A stretch of 64,000 bases of DNA from Nitrospiraceae bacterium (GCA_009692155.1 SHZW01000005.1:1-64000); one strand, 5' to 3'. Shown: positions 33,461 to 43,059, numbered from the stretch's first letter. Translations and numbers: made by a program. The notes: a model not told the origin generated them from the letters alone.

Positions 33461-33766
33461 CTATCGTCCGCCGACCGGCCGCATCTCCGGCAACGTAATT
33501 TCGTCCGGCGGCGTCACCATTCCGTCTTCGGTTTTCTGTTTGGCGACGGCCGCATCGCGCGCTTTCTGCTCCTTGCGGGCCTGCTCTTCTTTCTTTTTCT
33601 CCATCTGCACCCGTGCGCCGAGTCCGTAGCTGTCCGGAGGGACCGGAAAACTGGGGCGGCCGCAGCCGGCCAACAGCGCGACGACGAACGTCGTGAATGC
33701 ACAATGTAAAATGACCAAAGAAAAATTATGCATTTTGTATTTTTCATTTTTCATTGATCTGATCAT
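33461..33766 (-). CDS. Small lipoprotein, possibly LptM-like
   Basis: A protein of 101 residues with lipobox FVVALLAGC followed by GRPSFPVPPDSYG, a coiled charged middle (MEKKKEEQARKEQKARD) and a Pro-rich end. In proteobacteria a small lipoprotein (LptM/YifL), with a short GC-Pro motif after the lipidated cysteine, is usually encoded beside lysA/dapF and helps LptD maturation. The position here, between argH and lysA, fits, but the sequence match is weak, so this is an inference. The start overlaps the argH stop (ATGA). Confidence 0.7.
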   Translation of the reverse strand: MIRSMKNEKYKMHNFSLVILHCAFTTFVVALLAGCGRPSFPVPPDSYGLGARVQMEKKKEEQARKEQKARDAAVAKQKTEDGMVTPPDEITLPEMRPVGGR

Positions 33767-35163
33767 GCCAGCACTTTCTCCAGCGCTTTGAGCCTGACCT
33801 CGACGCGTTTTCTCGCCGTGCCGCCGATCTGCGAACGCCGTTCGATGGCGCCCTCCACCGTCAGCACGTCCAGGGCGTCCTTCTCGAACTTGGTCGAGAT
33901 GCCGCGCAGGTCCGCCAGCGTCAAGTCTCGCAGGTCTTTCTTGTGATCCAGGCACCACCGCACGAGACGGCCCGTGATTGCGTGGGCTTCGCGAAACGGC
34001 ACGTTTTTCCCCGTTAGATAGTCCGCCAGCTCTGTCGCCAGAATGTAGCCGGCGCCGGCGGCCTTCCCCAGCGTCTCGCGGTTCACCGACAGCCCCTGCA
34101 TCACCTTCGTGACGATCTCCAGCGACGCCGAGACCTGATCGAGCGCGTCGAACAGCGCTTCCTTGTCCTCCTGCAGGTCCCGGTTGTAGCTGAGCGGCAG
34201 GCCCTTGAGCGTCGTCAGCAGCGCCATCAGGTGGCCGTAGACGCGGCCGGTCTTGCCGCGGACTAATTCAGGCACGTCAGGATTTTTCTTCTGCGGCATC
34301 ATGCTGCTGCCCGTGCAAAAGGCGTCCGGCAATTCGACGAACCGGAATTCCTGCGACGACCACAGGATCAATTCTTCGCTCAGGCGCGACAGGTGCATGA
34401 TGAGAATCGACAGGGCCGCCAGCGCTTCGATCACGAAGTCCCGATCGGACACTGCGTCCAGACTGTTTTGCGTCACGCCGGCAAAGCCGAGCAACTGCGC
34501 CACGTAGGTGCGGTCCACCGGATAATTCGTGCCGGCCAGCGCACCAGAGCCCAACGGCATCTCGTCCATGCGCGCCAACAGATCGCGCACCCGTCCCTTG
34601 TCCCGCTCGGTCATTTCGACATAGGCTAATAGATGGTGCGCAAGCAGCACCGGCTGCGCCCGCTGGAGATGCGTGTAGCCGGGCATCGCGACATCCAGAT
34701 GCCGGCGCGCCTGATCCAGAAGCGCCTGCTGAAACTGGCGCGCCGTCTTAACGAGCGCGCCGAGCGCATCGCGCAGGTACAGGCGCAAATCCAGGGCGAC
34801 CTGGTCGTTCCGGCTCCGTCCCGTGTGCAGCTTGCCGCCGACCGGCCCGATCAGTTCCGTCAGCCGCCGTTCAATCGCCATGTGAATGTCTTCGTCCGTC
34901 GGCGCGAAGGGAAACCGGTCCTTCTCGATCTCGGCGCGGATCTGTTCGAGGCCCCGGATGATCGCTTTCGTTTCCTGCGGCGTCAGGACACCGGCCTGCT
35001 CCAGGCCTTTGGAGTGGGCGATGCTGCCCTGGATGTCCTGCTTATACATCCGGCGGTCGACGGCCAGCGATGAACTGAACGCATCCATCAGCCGGTGCGT
35101 CTTCGCCCGGAACCGTCCGGACCAGGCTTTTTCTGCTTTTGGCGACTTTTTCTTATTCGTCAT
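33763..35163 (-). CDS. argH: Argininosuccinate lyase
   Basis: A fumarase/aspartase superfamily lyase of 466 residues, last step of arginine synthesis. The signature GSSMMPQKKNPDVPEL carries the catalytic serine loop; TGRSRNDQVALDLRLYL and MPGYTHLQRAQPVLLAHH are the other conserved blocks. Follows argG on the same strand after a 114-bp gap containing an inverted repeat. Confidence 0.97.
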   Translation of the reverse strand: MTNKKKSPKAEKAWSGRFRAKTHRLMDAFSSSLAVDRRMYKQDIQGSIAHSKGLEQAGVLTPQETKAIIRGLEQIRAEIEKDRFPFAPTDEDIHMAIERRLTELIGPVGGKLHTGRSRNDQVALDLRLYLRDALGALVKTARQFQQALLDQARRHLDVAMPGYTHLQRAQPVLLAHHLLAYVEMTERDKGRVRDLLARMDEMPLGSGALAGTNYPVDRTYVAQLLGFAGVTQNSLDAVSDRDFVIEALAALSILIMHLSRLSEELILWSSQEFRFVELPDAFCTGSSMMPQKKNPDVPELVRGKTGRVYGHLMALLTTLKGLPLSYNRDLQEDKEALFDALDQVSASLEIVTKVMQGLSVNRETLGKAAGAGYILATELADYLTGKNVPFREAHAITGRLVRWCLDHKKDLRDLTLADLRGISTKFEKDALDVLTVEGAIERRSQIGGTARKRVEVRLKALEKVLA

Positions 35164-35189
35164 CTTATCTGCTCACAATGCTGAATGCA

Positions 35190-35280
35190 GAACCGTCAAA
35201 TTTGGTGATTTCGTGATTTGTCGATTTGATGAAGTGAAAAGCTGATCAGTCGATCAGCAATTCACCAAATCACCAGATCA
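35190..35280. repeat. GGTGATTT/AAATCACC inverted repeat between argG and argH
   Basis: AAATTTGGTGATTTCGTGATTT faces TTCACCAAATCACCAGATCAC, an imperfect hairpin. It resembles the string near 11165. It may terminate or stabilise the messenger between argG and argH. Confidence 0.55.
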
Positions 35281-36492
35281 CACTTTCTTCTTGCGTCGCT
35301 GTGTCCGGATCGCAAGCCGGAGCGCATTCAACCGGATAAACCCCTCGGCGTCCTTCTGCCGGTAGACGTCGTCTTCTTCGAACGTCGCGATGTCCAGTCG
35401 ATAGAGCGACCGCTCAGATTTTCTCCCCGTCACCGAGCAACTGCCTTTATACAGTTTCACGCGGACCGTGCCGGTCACGTCTTTCTGCGCCTCGTCGATC
35501 GCCACCTGGAGCATTTCCCGTTCGGGCGCGTACCAGTAGCCGTAGTAGATCAACTCCGCGTAGCGCGGGATGAGCGAGTCCCGCAGGTGCAGCACCTCGC
35601 GATCCAGCGTCAGCGACTCCAGGCCCCGATGGGCGACGTGTAAAATCGTCCCGCCCGGCGTCTCGTAGACGCCGCGGGATTTCATGCCGACGTAGCGGTT
35701 CTCGACCAGATCCACCCGTCCGATCCCGTGCTCGCCGCCCAGTTTATTCAGATGCGCCAGCAGCGTGGCGGGGCTCATTTTCTTGCCGTCCACGGCAACC
35801 GGGTCGCCCTGCGCGTACTCGATTACCACTTCGCGCGGCTTGTCCGGTGCCTTCTCGGGTGACACGGTCAGCTGGAATATCTCGTCCGGCGGCGCCGACC
35901 AGGGATCTTCCAGAATCCCGCCCTCGTAGCTGACGTGGAATAGGTTCGGGTCCGTGCTGTAGGGCTTGGCCTTCGTCGCCGTGACCGGGATGCCGTGTTT
36001 TTCGGCATACTCGATCAGCTCGCGGCGCGAGCGCATCGTCCACTCCCGCCAGGGCGCGATGATCTTTACTGTTGGATCGAGCGCCTGGTACGTCAGTTCG
36101 AACCGCACCTGATCGTTGCCCTTGCCGGTCGAGCCGTGCGAGACCGCATCCGCGCCTTCCCTGGCGGCAATCTCCATCTGCCGCTTGGCGATCAGGGGCC
36201 TGGCAATGGATGTGCCCAATAAGTATGTGCCCTCGTACACGGCGCAGCCGCGCAGCATCGGGAACACGTGATCCTTCACGAAGGTTTCGCGCAGGTCCTC
36301 CACGTAGGCTTTCGAAGCCCCGACGGTGAGCGCCTTCTTTTTAACGGCCTGCAGATCTTCACCCTGGCCGAGGTCGGCGCAAAACGCGACGACCTGGCAG
36401 CCGTAGGTCTCCAGCAGCCACTTGAGAATCACCGAGGTGTCGAGTCCGCCCGAATACGCGAGCACGACTTTCTTGACGGCAGTCCGCTTCAT
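35278..36492 (-). CDS. argG: Argininosuccinate synthase
   Basis: An ATP-dependent synthase of 404 residues joining citrulline and aspartate. The N-type ATP pyrophosphatase loop is [17 protein letters not shown]; the second signature [13 protein letters not shown] and [17 protein letters not shown] follow. The start overlaps the argF stop by ATGA, so the pair is coupled. Confidence 0.97.
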   Translation of the reverse strand: MKRTAVKKVVLAYSGGLDTSVILKWLLETYGCQVVAFCADLGQGEDLQAVKKKALTVGASKAYVEDLRETFVKDHVFPMLRGCAVYEGTYLLGTSIARPLIAKRQMEIAAREGADAVSHGSTGKGNDQVRFELTYQALDPTVKIIAPWREWTMRSRRELIEYAEKHGIPVTATKAKPYSTDPNLFHVSYEGGILEDPWSAPPDEIFQLTVSPEKAPDKPREVVIEYAQGDPVAVDGKKMSPATLLAHLNKLGGEHGIGRVDLVENRYVGMKSRGVYETPGGTILHVAHRGLESLTLDREVLHLRDSLIPRYAELIYYGYWYAPEREMLQVAIDEAQKDVTGTVRVKLYKGSCSVTGRKSERSLYRLDIATFEEDDVYRQKDAEGFIRLNALRLAIRTQRRKKKV

Positions 36493-37481
36493 GATCGCTT
36501 CCCTTTAGTTCGTGGTTTCAGCAGTTCGACCAGAATCGCCTTCTGCATGTGCAGCCGGTTTTCCGCCTGGTCCAGGATCACGGACTGCGGACCGTCCAGC
36601 GCGCCGGCGGTAATCTCCTGGCCGCGGTGCGCCGGCAGGCAGTGCATGACAAGCGCATCCGGCTTGGCGCCCTTCAGCAACCGCTCGTTCAGTTGATAGG
36701 GCGCGAGGACCTTCAGCAGATGGTCCTGCTCGCGCTCATGCCCCATGCTGACCCAGACATCCGTGTACACGACGTCGGCATCCTTGACCGCCACCTGGGG
36801 CTGATCCGTGACCTCGATCGTCGCGCCGGTCCGGGCCGCGTCTTCGCGAGCCTGGTCCAGCACACCCTGGTCGGGCCGGTGATCGCCCGGGCAGCCGACG
36901 CTGATCGCCATCCCCGTCTTGGCGGCTGCCTCGATCAGCGAGTTGGCGACGTTGTTCCCGTCGCCGACGTACGCGAGTTTCACGCCTTTGAGCCGGCCCT
37001 TCCGTTCCTGAATCGTCAGCAGATCCGAGAGGGCCTGGCACGGATGGCACAGGTCCGTCAGGCCATTGATGACCGGAATGGTCGCGTGGCGCGCCCAGTC
37101 TTCGACGATCGTATGGTCGAACGTCCGCACGACCAGCGCATCGAGATACCGCGACAGCACGGCCGCGGTATCCGCGATCGTTTCGCCCCGTGACAGTTGA
37201 ATGTTGTCCAGTGAAAGAAACAGCGACTGTCCGCCGAGCTGGTGCATGCCGGTCTCGAACGAGACGCGCGTCCGCGTCGAGGGCTTCTCAAACAGCAGCC
37301 CCAGGGTCATGCCGCCGAGCGGCTGGTAGCGCGCGCCCCTGCGCCGCAGCGCTTTCAGCTTGCGCGCGAACTCCAGCAGGAGCGCGATTGCCTGCGGGGA
37401 CATCGCGCTGATCGCCAGCAGGTCCTTGCCCAAACCCTGCGAGTTGGAGTGACGAGACTCCTGTCGAGGACGAGCGGCCAT
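36489..37481 (-). CDS. argF: Ornithine carbamoyltransferase
   Basis: A protein of 330 residues making citrulline from ornithine and carbamoyl phosphate. The carbamoyl phosphate motif is [13 protein letters not shown], then [12 protein letters not shown] and the ornithine-side [13 protein letters not shown]. The true start is the ATG at 37481 behind AAGGAGC, 8 bp after the argD stop; the 744-aa ORF in the track runs on into out-of-frame argD. The first 20 residues before LLAISAMSP are an extension. Confidence 0.96.
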   Translation of the reverse strand: MAARPRQESRHSNSQGLGKDLLAISAMSPQAIALLLEFARKLKALRRRGARYQPLGGMTLGLLFEKPSTRTRVSFETGMHQLGGQSLFLSLDNIQLSRGETIADTAAVLSRYLDALVVRTFDHTIVEDWARHATIPVINGLTDLCHPCQALSDLLTIQERKGRLKGVKLAYVGDGNNVANSLIEAAAKTGMAISVGCPGDHRPDQGVLDQAREDAARTGATIEVTDQPQVAVKDADVVYTDVWVSMGHEREQDHLLKVLAPYQLNERLLKGAKPDALVMHCLPAHRGQEITAGALDGPQSVILDQAENRLHMQKAILVELLKPRTKGKRS

Positions 37482-37489
37482 GGCGCTCC

Positions 37490-38683
37490 TTAGACCCGCT
37501 TGCCGAGAATCTGGTTCAGAAGATCCAGCAAACGGTCGATCTCGGCCTGCGTGATGATCAGCGGTGGCACGAAACGCAGCACCCGATCCACCGTGCAGTT
37601 GATCAGCAGGCCTCGGGCGAGACAGTCGGTCACGACGGACTTGCCGTCCACCGTCAGCTCCATGCCTTGCAGCAGGCCGAGCCCGCGCACTTCTTTCACG
37701 ATCGGCAGGCGGTCTTTTATGTCGTGCAGGCCTTGGGCCAGATAGTCGCCCATGCGCCGGCCATGCTCCAGCACCCGGCCTTCCAGCAACGTGCGCAGCA
37801 CCGCCAGCCCCGCGGCGCAGCTCACCGGGTTGCCGCCGAACGTGGACGCATGGGTTCCTGGCTCGAACGCCGCCGCTGCTTCCTCGGTGGCGAGACAGGC
37901 ACCGATCGGCAGCCCGCCTCCAAGTCCTTTGCCGAGCGTCATGATATCCGGAGCGCCGCCGAGTTGCTCGTAGGCGAACAGGGTGCCGGTCCGTCCCACG
38001 CCGGTCTGCACTTCGTCGAAAATCAGGAGAATATCGCGCGCGCGGCAGAACTCGCGCAGGCCCTTCACATAGGATTTGTCCGCGACCCGCACACCGCCTT
38101 CGCCCTGAACCGGCTCCAGCAGGATGGCGGCGGTCTTGCTGCTGACAGCCTGCTCGACGGCGGACAGGTTGTTGAACGGCACATAGGTGAAGCCGGGCAG
38201 AAGCGGCTCGAAGCCTTTCTGGACTTTTTCCTGGCCGGTGGCTGAGAGCGTGGCCATGGTCCGGCCGTGGAACGACTGGAGCATGGTGATGATCTCGTAG
38301 CGCTCGGCCCCGTATTTCTGATGCGCGTAGCGCCGGGCCAGCTTGATGGCTGCTTCGTTCGCCTCGGCGCCGCTGTTGCAGAAAAAGACTTTTTTGGCGA
38401 ACGAATGCTCCACCAGCGCCTTTGCCAGCCTGGTCTGCGGCTCGGTGTAATACAGGTTGGACGCGTGCAACAAATGCTGCGCCTGCTTCTGGATCGCCGC
38501 GATCAAATCGGGGTGGCCGTGCCCCAGGACGTTCACGGCGACGCCCGCGACGAAATCCAGGTACTCCCGCCCTTCCAGATCGTAGACCTTGCTGCCCCGC
38601 CCCCGCACGACGGAGATCGGCGAGCGGGCATAGGTATTCATCAAATATCGATCGGCGTCCTGTCGTAATTCTTCTGTCGGCAT
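37490..38683 (-). CDS. argD: Acetylornithine aminotransferase
   Basis: A fold-type I class III aminotransferase of 397 residues. The PLP lysine is in MTLGKGLGGGLPIGA; LIFDEVQTGVGRTGTLFAYE is the conserved Asp-Glu segment; FCNSGAEANEAAIKLAR binds PLP phosphate. It forms N-acetylornithine and may also serve in lysine or other pathways. It is the first gene of the arginine run. The start at 38683 (MPTEELRQDADRY) is preferred; GAAGAGGG lies upstream. Confidence 0.95.
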   Translation of the reverse strand: MPTEELRQDADRYLMNTYARSPISVVRGRGSKVYDLEGREYLDFVAGVAVNVLGHGHPDLIAAIQKQAQHLLHASNLYYTEPQTRLAKALVEHSFAKKVFFCNSGAEANEAAIKLARRYAHQKYGAERYEIITMLQSFHGRTMATLSATGQEKVQKGFEPLLPGFTYVPFNNLSAVEQAVSSKTAAILLEPVQGEGGVRVADKSYVKGLREFCRARDILLIFDEVQTGVGRTGTLFAYEQLGGAPDIMTLGKGLGGGLPIGACLATEEAAAAFEPGTHASTFGGNPVSCAAGLAVLRTLLEGRVLEHGRRMGDYLAQGLHDIKDRLPIVKEVRGLGLLQGMELTVDGKSVVTDCLARGLLINCTVDRVLRFVPPLIITQAEIDRLLDLLNQILGKRV

Positions 38684-38834
38684 GGCCCGTTGACCCTCTT
38701 CGGTGATTTTGAAAACGTAACACATGCGCGCGATGAACGCAACAGAACGGAGTGCCCTATCTACTGGTCAGCATTGAGGAAATTCGCTCTTTAGGCCTTG
38801 AGCCGGCACCGGTGGAATGCTATAAGACCTGCGC

Positions 38835-39455
38835 ATGAAACCTTGCCCAAAATGCGAACAACCCAATCCCGACGAGGCTCAGTTCTGCGGTCAGTGCGGG
38901 GCGACAATTCCAGCCGCCGAGTCCTCTCCGCTGATGACCGACGACGAACTCTGGCGCGCCTTCATCGGTCCCCACGCCGACCGCTATCTGGAGCAGTTCA
39001 AAAAATTCGCCTTCACCGGCGCGCCGCGCTACAACCTGACCTGGCACTGGCCGGCGTTCCTGTTCATTCCCTTTCTCTGGTTCCTCTACCGCAAGATGTA
39101 TCTCTATGCCTTCGTCTATGCGGTGGGGCCGGCCGTCTCGACGTTCCTGACCAACGATCTCATGGCCGGCCTTGTGTGGAGCATCATGGCGGGGGTGAGC
39201 GCCAACTACATCTACTATTGGCATGTGCGGGAAGAGGTGGGCGAAATCAAAAAGAAACCCTGGCTAAACCGCGCGGCGCAGGAACAGGCGATCCAGGAGA
39301 CCGGCGGCGTGCAGCCCTATGTCATCGGAGTCGGCATGGTGCTCTACGCGCTTTTCTTCGCGGCCCTGTTCCAGGCATTCCAGGAGGGATCGCTGGAGGG
39401 GGGGAAATTACTTCCGGCCCGTCCGCGGCCGTCGTCGCAACAGAATCTGTTGTAG
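38835..39455 (+). CDS. Zinc-ribbon membrane protein (DUF2628-like)
   Basis: A protein of 206 residues. The N-terminal zinc ribbon (MKPCPKCEQPNPDEAQFCGQ plus CG) is followed by a charged helix and a membrane domain with about four hydrophobic helices (WPAFLFIPFLWFLYRKMYLYA, AVGPAVSTFLTNDLMAGLVWS, GVGMVLYALFFAALFQAF). The FxPFxWFLYRKMY pattern is typical of DUF2628-type small membrane proteins. Function unknown. Divergent from argD. Confidence 0.8.
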   Translation: MKPCPKCEQPNPDEAQFCGQCGATIPAAESSPLMTDDELWRAFIGPHADRYLEQFKKFAFTGAPRYNLTWHWPAFLFIPFLWFLYRKMYLYAFVYAVGPAVSTFLTNDLMAGLVWSIMAGVSANYIYYWHVREEVGEIKKKPWLNRAAQEQAIQETGGVQPYVIGVGMVLYALFFAALFQAFQEGSLEGGKLLPARPRPSSQQNLL

Positions 39456-39499
39456 TGGTGACGGATTGCACCGGTGAGCCGGATTGCGTATCCTGTCGA

Positions 39500-39590
39500 A
39501 ACAAAGTCAGAAAGTCTGTAAAGTCATAACGTCATCAAGTCTAAGAATCGGGAGACTTTAAGACTTTCTGACTTGATGACTTTCAGACGA
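39500..39590. repeat. GACTTT/AAGTC palindromic intergenic repeat, copy E
   Basis: AAAGTCAGAAAGTCTGTAAAG faces GACTTTAAGACTTTCTGACT. It ends within 5 bp of the possible gpmA start at 39593, leaving no room for a ribosome site there and favouring the second ATG. Confidence 0.85.
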
Positions 39591-39604
39591 AGATGGCATC
39601 ACCT

Positions 39605-40210
39605 ATGTCCAAGCTTGTGTTGCTGCGGCACGGCGAGTCCCAGTGGAACCTGGAAAACCGGTTCACCGGATGGGTGGACGTGCCGCTTTCGCCCAAGGGT
39701 GAACAGGAGGCAAAAGCGGCGGGCCAGAAACTGGCCGGCACAACGTTCGATCGAGCCTACACCTCGGTGTTGAAGCGCGCGATCGACACGCTGGCGATCG
39801 TGCTGGGCGTGATCGGCCAGACCGGCCTCCCGGTTGAACAGGACAAGGCGCTTAACGAGCGCATGTACGGCGAGCTGCAGGGATTGAACAAGGCCGAGAC
39901 GGTGCAGAAGTATGGCGAGCAACAAGTCAAGATCTGGCGGCGCAGCTACGACGTTCCGCCGCCGGGAGGAGAAAGCCTCAAAGATACCGCCGACCGCGTC
40001 CTCCCCTACTACGAACAACATATCCGGCCGCAGATTCTGGCCGGAAAGAATATTCTCATCGCCGCCCACGGCAACAGTCTGCGCGCGCTGGTGATGCAAT
40101 TGGACAAGTTATCCAGGGAAGCGGTGCTGGAGTTGAACATCCCCACCGGCGCGCCGCTGCTGTACGAGTTTGATACAGCAGGCAATGTGACCAGCCACCG
40201 GTACCTCTAG
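39605..40210 (+). CDS. gpmA: 2,3-bisphosphoglycerate-dependent phosphoglycerate mutase
   Basis: A histidine phosphatase superfamily protein of 201 residues. The phospho-histidine is in [33 protein letters not shown] and [15 protein letters not shown] are the second half of the site. It interconverts 3- and 2-phosphoglycerate. It is shorter than the 230-250-residue E. coli form, lacking part of the lid, as in many bacterial versions. The ATG at 39605 is chosen over 39593 because repeat E reaches 39590. Its stop codon overlaps the stop of the next gene on the opposite strand within CTAG. Confidence 0.9.
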   Translation: MSKLVLLRHGESQWNLENRFTGWVDVPLSPKGEQEAKAAGQKLAGTTFDRAYTSVLKRAIDTLAIVLGVIGQTGLPVEQDKALNERMYGELQGLNKAETVQKYGEQQVKIWRRSYDVPPPGGESLKDTADRVLPYYEQHIRPQILAGKNILIAAHGNSLRALVMQLDKLSREAVLELNIPTGAPLLYEFDTAGNVTSHRYL

Positions 40211-40704
40211 TCGAGTATTTCCAGTTCTTCGACCGCTGCGCCCAATTCGTCCACCGGCACCAAATCCACCATCAGTGCCAGCATCTTCAGGCGATCCTCC
40301 GGCTCGACGATGGACTCTGATTCCATGAAGCCGGCGGCCTCGGTCGCAATGGCAAGGGGATTGCCGCCTTCACGCGCCAGACTTTCATACAGGCGCCGTC
40401 GCTGCGATAGCTCGGCGACGTAGCTGCCGAGATCCTGCGGCGGGAGCGCCAGTTCAGACGCCCAGGCGTCGTTCACGCGCTGCAAGAGCATGGCCCAGAC
40501 GCGGTCGCGGTTCTTGTCGGCCAATCCTGCGTCGAGCGCCGACCAGGCCCAGAAGAGGCACAGCGACAGCAGTTCGCGCAGAATCTGATCACCCTGCGCA
40601 GGAGAGACGGACAGGCCATAGTCCTCCAATGCGGCCCCGGAGAGGGCGCGGGAGATAATCGCATAGAAGTTCTGCGCGGCGTCGGCCGGCGAAAGTTGCG
40701 GCAT
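40207..40704 (-). CDS. Hypothetical protein
   Basis: A soluble helical protein of 165 residues starting at [21 protein letters not shown]. Acidic, with [21 protein letters not shown] and a C-terminal [18 protein letters not shown]-like helix. No family recognised. It converges on gpmA, sharing the CTAG with its stop. Confidence 0.6.
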   Translation of the reverse strand: MPQLSPADAAQNFYAIISRALSGAALEDYGLSVSPAQGDQILRELLSLCLFWAWSALDAGLADKNRDRVWAMLLQRVNDAWASELALPPQDLGSYVAELSQRRRLYESLAREGGNPLAIATEAAGFMESESIVEPEDRLKMLALMVDLVPVDELGAAVEELEILD

Positions 40705-40837
40705 CTTAGTTTTGTTCCTTGATTCCTGCCAGAGTCGGCGCAGCATAACGCAACCGACGGGTTCCGGTCACCTTGTCGGTCTGTAGATCGTATGATATAC
40801 ATTCGCTCTGGGATTATTTACACGCAGGAGGATCACC

Positions 40838-41380
40838 ATGGGGAGATGGACAATTCATGCCGGCGCCGCCGTACTGATGCTGGCGCTTGTGATGGACGGT
40901 TGGGGGTATGCGCAGGTAGAGGAAAAAGGTTGGGGGTTCGGCACCGACCTGGGATTCATTACCGGGACGACGAACAGCACGGTGTTCGCGCTCAATTTTC
41001 AGGCCGACTATTACGTCGCCAGGGAATTTTCGATCGGGCCGATGTTCCAATGGGTGCCGGTCGGCGATCTCAAGCAATACGCCTTTGCCGGCGCGGCCCG
41101 GTATCACTATCACGTGAACGATCGTTTCAACATCGTGCCCTTCGCCGGCATCGGGTTTATGCACGCCGATTTGGATACTATACGCGGGGGCGTCCGCATC
41201 GACCGCAACGATACCAGTTACTATATTCCCATCGGCGTGTCGTTCGAATATCAGGCCACGCCGAGGCTCGCATTCTCGAATACGATCATGTTCAACCTGC
41301 ATGACATCAATATGTCTCCCTCGCTGCAGCCGGATACCACCAGCGTCTCGGTCCTGCTTGGAATGCGATTCGGGCCGTAA
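40838..41380 (+). CDS. Outer-membrane beta-barrel protein
   Basis: A protein of 180 residues with signal peptide (AAVLMLALVMDGWGYAQ) and alternating strands ending in SVLLGMRFGP. NFQADYYVAREFSIGPMFQW and FAGAARYHYHVNDRF are typical small 8-strand barrel strands. It falls in the broad outer-membrane beta-barrel/OmpW-like group. GCAGGAGG precedes the ATG and a strong terminator follows. Confidence 0.78.
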   Translation: MGRWTIHAGAAVLMLALVMDGWGYAQVEEKGWGFGTDLGFITGTTNSTVFALNFQADYYVAREFSIGPMFQWVPVGDLKQYAFAGAARYHYHVNDRFNIVPFAGIGFMHADLDTIRGGVRIDRNDTSYYIPIGVSFEYQATPRLAFSNTIMFNLHDINMSPSLQPDTTSVSVLLGMRFGP

Positions 41381-41403
41381 GCGCGCATTCTGGGAAGGAA
41401 AGC

Positions 41404-41446
41404 AAAAGGGCCGGAACGGGTTCATGCCCGTTCCGGCCCTTTTGTC
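41404..41446. terminator. Bidirectional Rho-independent terminator
   Basis: A 17-bp stem, AAAAGGGCCGGAACGGG pairing with CCCGTTCCGGCCCTTTT around TTCATG, with A-rich and T-rich flanks. It lies between two convergent genes and would work in both directions. Confidence 0.93.
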
Positions 41447-41462
41447 TGTTCACGCTCCGCCG

Positions 41463-42002
41463 CTACTTGTTGAACCGTACAATCACGGCGCCCATCAAGT
41501 CCCCCTGCTTCCAGTCTTTCTTCGGGCTATCCGGGTGCGCGTTGTGGCAATCGGCGCAGCCTTTCGTGACCGCAAAGTCCGCCGCCAGGCCCTTGACCTG
41601 ATTGCCGTCCGCAAACGTCAGAATCGGTTGACCCGGATTCGCCGCCAGCTTTTTCAGCGCGTCTGTTTCCGCCGGCGTCTTGGGCGTGTTGGATTTGTAG
41701 ATCGGCTGCAGGCCGACCAGGCCCAATTCGAAGCCTTTGATCTCCGCACCGATCGCTTTCACGAACTGCGCGTTGAGCATTACCGCGTGATCGTCGCTTT
41801 GCCATTTCTCACTCGGCTTCACGCCGGCCTTCTTCACCTGCTCGATGATCTGCTTGCTGTAGACCGTCCGCACCGCCTTGATCGTTTCCAGCACGGCCTG
41901 CGCGGCAATTTCTTGCGCATCTGCCGCCCAGCCGGGCGGCACGGCGACGATCAGTGTGGTGAACGCGACGACCAATGTTTTGATTCCGGCCTTACCTATC
42001 AT
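41463..42002 (-). CDS. DUF3365-type periplasmic c-type heme protein
   Basis: A protein of 179 residues with signal peptide (TLVVAFTTLIVAVPPGWAAD) and one CXXCH heme site (KGCADCHNAHPD) near the C-terminus. The body (VYSKQIIEQVKKAGVKPSEKW, GFELGLVGLQPIYKSNTPKTP) matches the DUF3365/Tll0287-like family, often a heme sensor domain or free periplasmic cytochrome. The start at 42002 has GGAGGCTCCC. It is the last host gene before the island's left repeat. Confidence 0.85.
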   Translation of the reverse strand: MIGKAGIKTLVVAFTTLIVAVPPGWAADAQEIAAQAVLETIKAVRTVYSKQIIEQVKKAGVKPSEKWQSDDHAVMLNAQFVKAIGAEIKGFELGLVGLQPIYKSNTPKTPAETDALKKLAANPGQPILTFADGNQVKGLAADFAVTKGCADCHNAHPDSPKKDWKQGDLMGAVIVRFNK

Positions 42003-42108
42003 GGGAGCCTCCTGGGTGAGAGTATAAGAGAGCAACAGGATGAGGGATTTGTTTGCCGCCGTCAATTGCTAAAATTGTGAGGAGCGCCGGCTCAACCGAA
42101 GGTTGGTA

Positions 42109-42156
42109 TGGTGCGCCCGGAGGGACTTGAACCCCCAACCCTCGGATCCGAAGTCC
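42109..42156 (-). repeat. Left attachment-site repeat (tRNA-Arg 3' fragment)
   Basis: It is identical over 48 bp to 51570-51617, from the CCA end through the T arm, variable loop and anticodon arm of tRNA-Arg. Beyond it a degraded match (CTCTACCCATT against CTCTATCCATT) continues for about 20 bp, so it is either a detached att half or a decayed tRNA copy. Not a functional tRNA. Confidence 0.85.
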
Positions 42157-43059
42157 AACCTCTACCCATTACGACCGATGACGATCGTGTGCGATAGACT
42201 ACTACGAAACCCCCATGGATTCGGTAGATTACGCTGATTGGGTTGCGATGGAGAGAGATTGAGGTGGACTGGGAATCGTGACTAAAACCGTGACCGAACC
42301 GTGACCAAAACCGTGACCGAGGATACAGGGAAGGTTGCGACTCCTTACCGCCACTCTCTCACCGACCTTGTGGCTGACGTCTTGCCCCCTGAGGATCAGG
42401 ATCTCTGGATGCTGACCCCACACTCTGCCTTCAACGGCGACGGGCCCGCGCTGGCGAGGCAGAATGTGAAGGTGGAGGGGGGAAAGACTGCTGCTCAGGC
42501 CGGGCCGCGGGGGGCTGGAAGAGGGGAGCTTTTTCACGGCCTCACAGTTGAGTTTACAATCGTCGTCGCCTAATTATTGTTGTTCTTGTCCTTCGGGAAA
42601 CGAAAAGCTCAATCGCATACCATGATCCGTCAGGCCTAGCGGCTAGCATGCGCTCTTGACGAGCGTCGTAATAAAGAGAACGGCTACCGACAGTACAGGT
42701 TAGAAATTCATTTTGGAGAATGTCGCCAAAGGGACGCTTATAGTCTTCTGGAATTTGATTCCATGCTCCGTCTGCTTGAACAACGTGCGACAGATTCAGC
42801 AAGAAGAGTCCTTCCCGCTGACAATCCGTGAGGCTGCCGAGCGGCTTAGTACGAAGGTCACGGACCGGGAGACCGCACCCTTCACGTCCGATACGATCTC
42901 GGACGCCAGGCTCATCATTGACCACCTGATTCCGGACAAGCCTGATTAGATGCCCTGAATCTTGGCCATTCCCAGGTTTAGAGGCTACCGGTGGCTCAAG
43001 CTAACGCAGAGGGGAGGCAGATCGACGAGGGAGAGGCGAGTGGAAATGAGATGAAAGGT
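42157..43059. other. Left end of the island, no confident gene
   Basis: About 900 bp with overlapping weak ORFs. Near 42280-42320 the string AAACCGTGACCGA is repeated, resembling the text near the integrase end at 51510 (AACGAAACCGTGACCGG), so it may be integrase-tail debris. ORF 42301-42573 (+) contains DLWMLTPHSAFNGDGPALAR, faintly like antitoxin C-terminal domains. Confidence 0.4.
42554..42925 (-). CDS. Possible hypothetical protein
   Basis: A 123-residue ORF with a GTG start. The C-terminal half (AWNQIPEDYKRPFGDILQNE, VGSRSLYYDARQERML) reads like real protein, the N-terminal part less so. An overlapping plus-strand ORF (42713-42949, LTIREAAERLSTKV) is the alternative. Neither has a convincing ribosome site, and both could be decayed genes. 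Confidence 0.25.
   Translation of the reverse strand: MVNDEPGVRDRIGREGCGLPVRDLRTKPLGSLTDCQREGLFLLNLSHVVQADGAWNQIPEDYKRPFGDILQNEFLTCTVGSRSLYYDARQERMLAARPDGSWYAIELFVSRRTRTTIIRRRRL

Noticed and set aside
36489-38723. 744-residue ORF read as an ArgF fusion
   Set aside because: The N-terminal 414 residues are argD in the wrong frame; argF has its own ribosome site and ATG at 37481.
42109-42180. Second functional tRNA-Arg
   Set aside because: The 5' half (acceptor and D arm) no longer pairs; only 48 bp of the 3' part match.
42301-42573. Antitoxin-like gene at the island's left end
   Set aside because: The similarity to antitoxin C-terminal domains is faint, there is no toxin gene beside it, and the start is doubtful.
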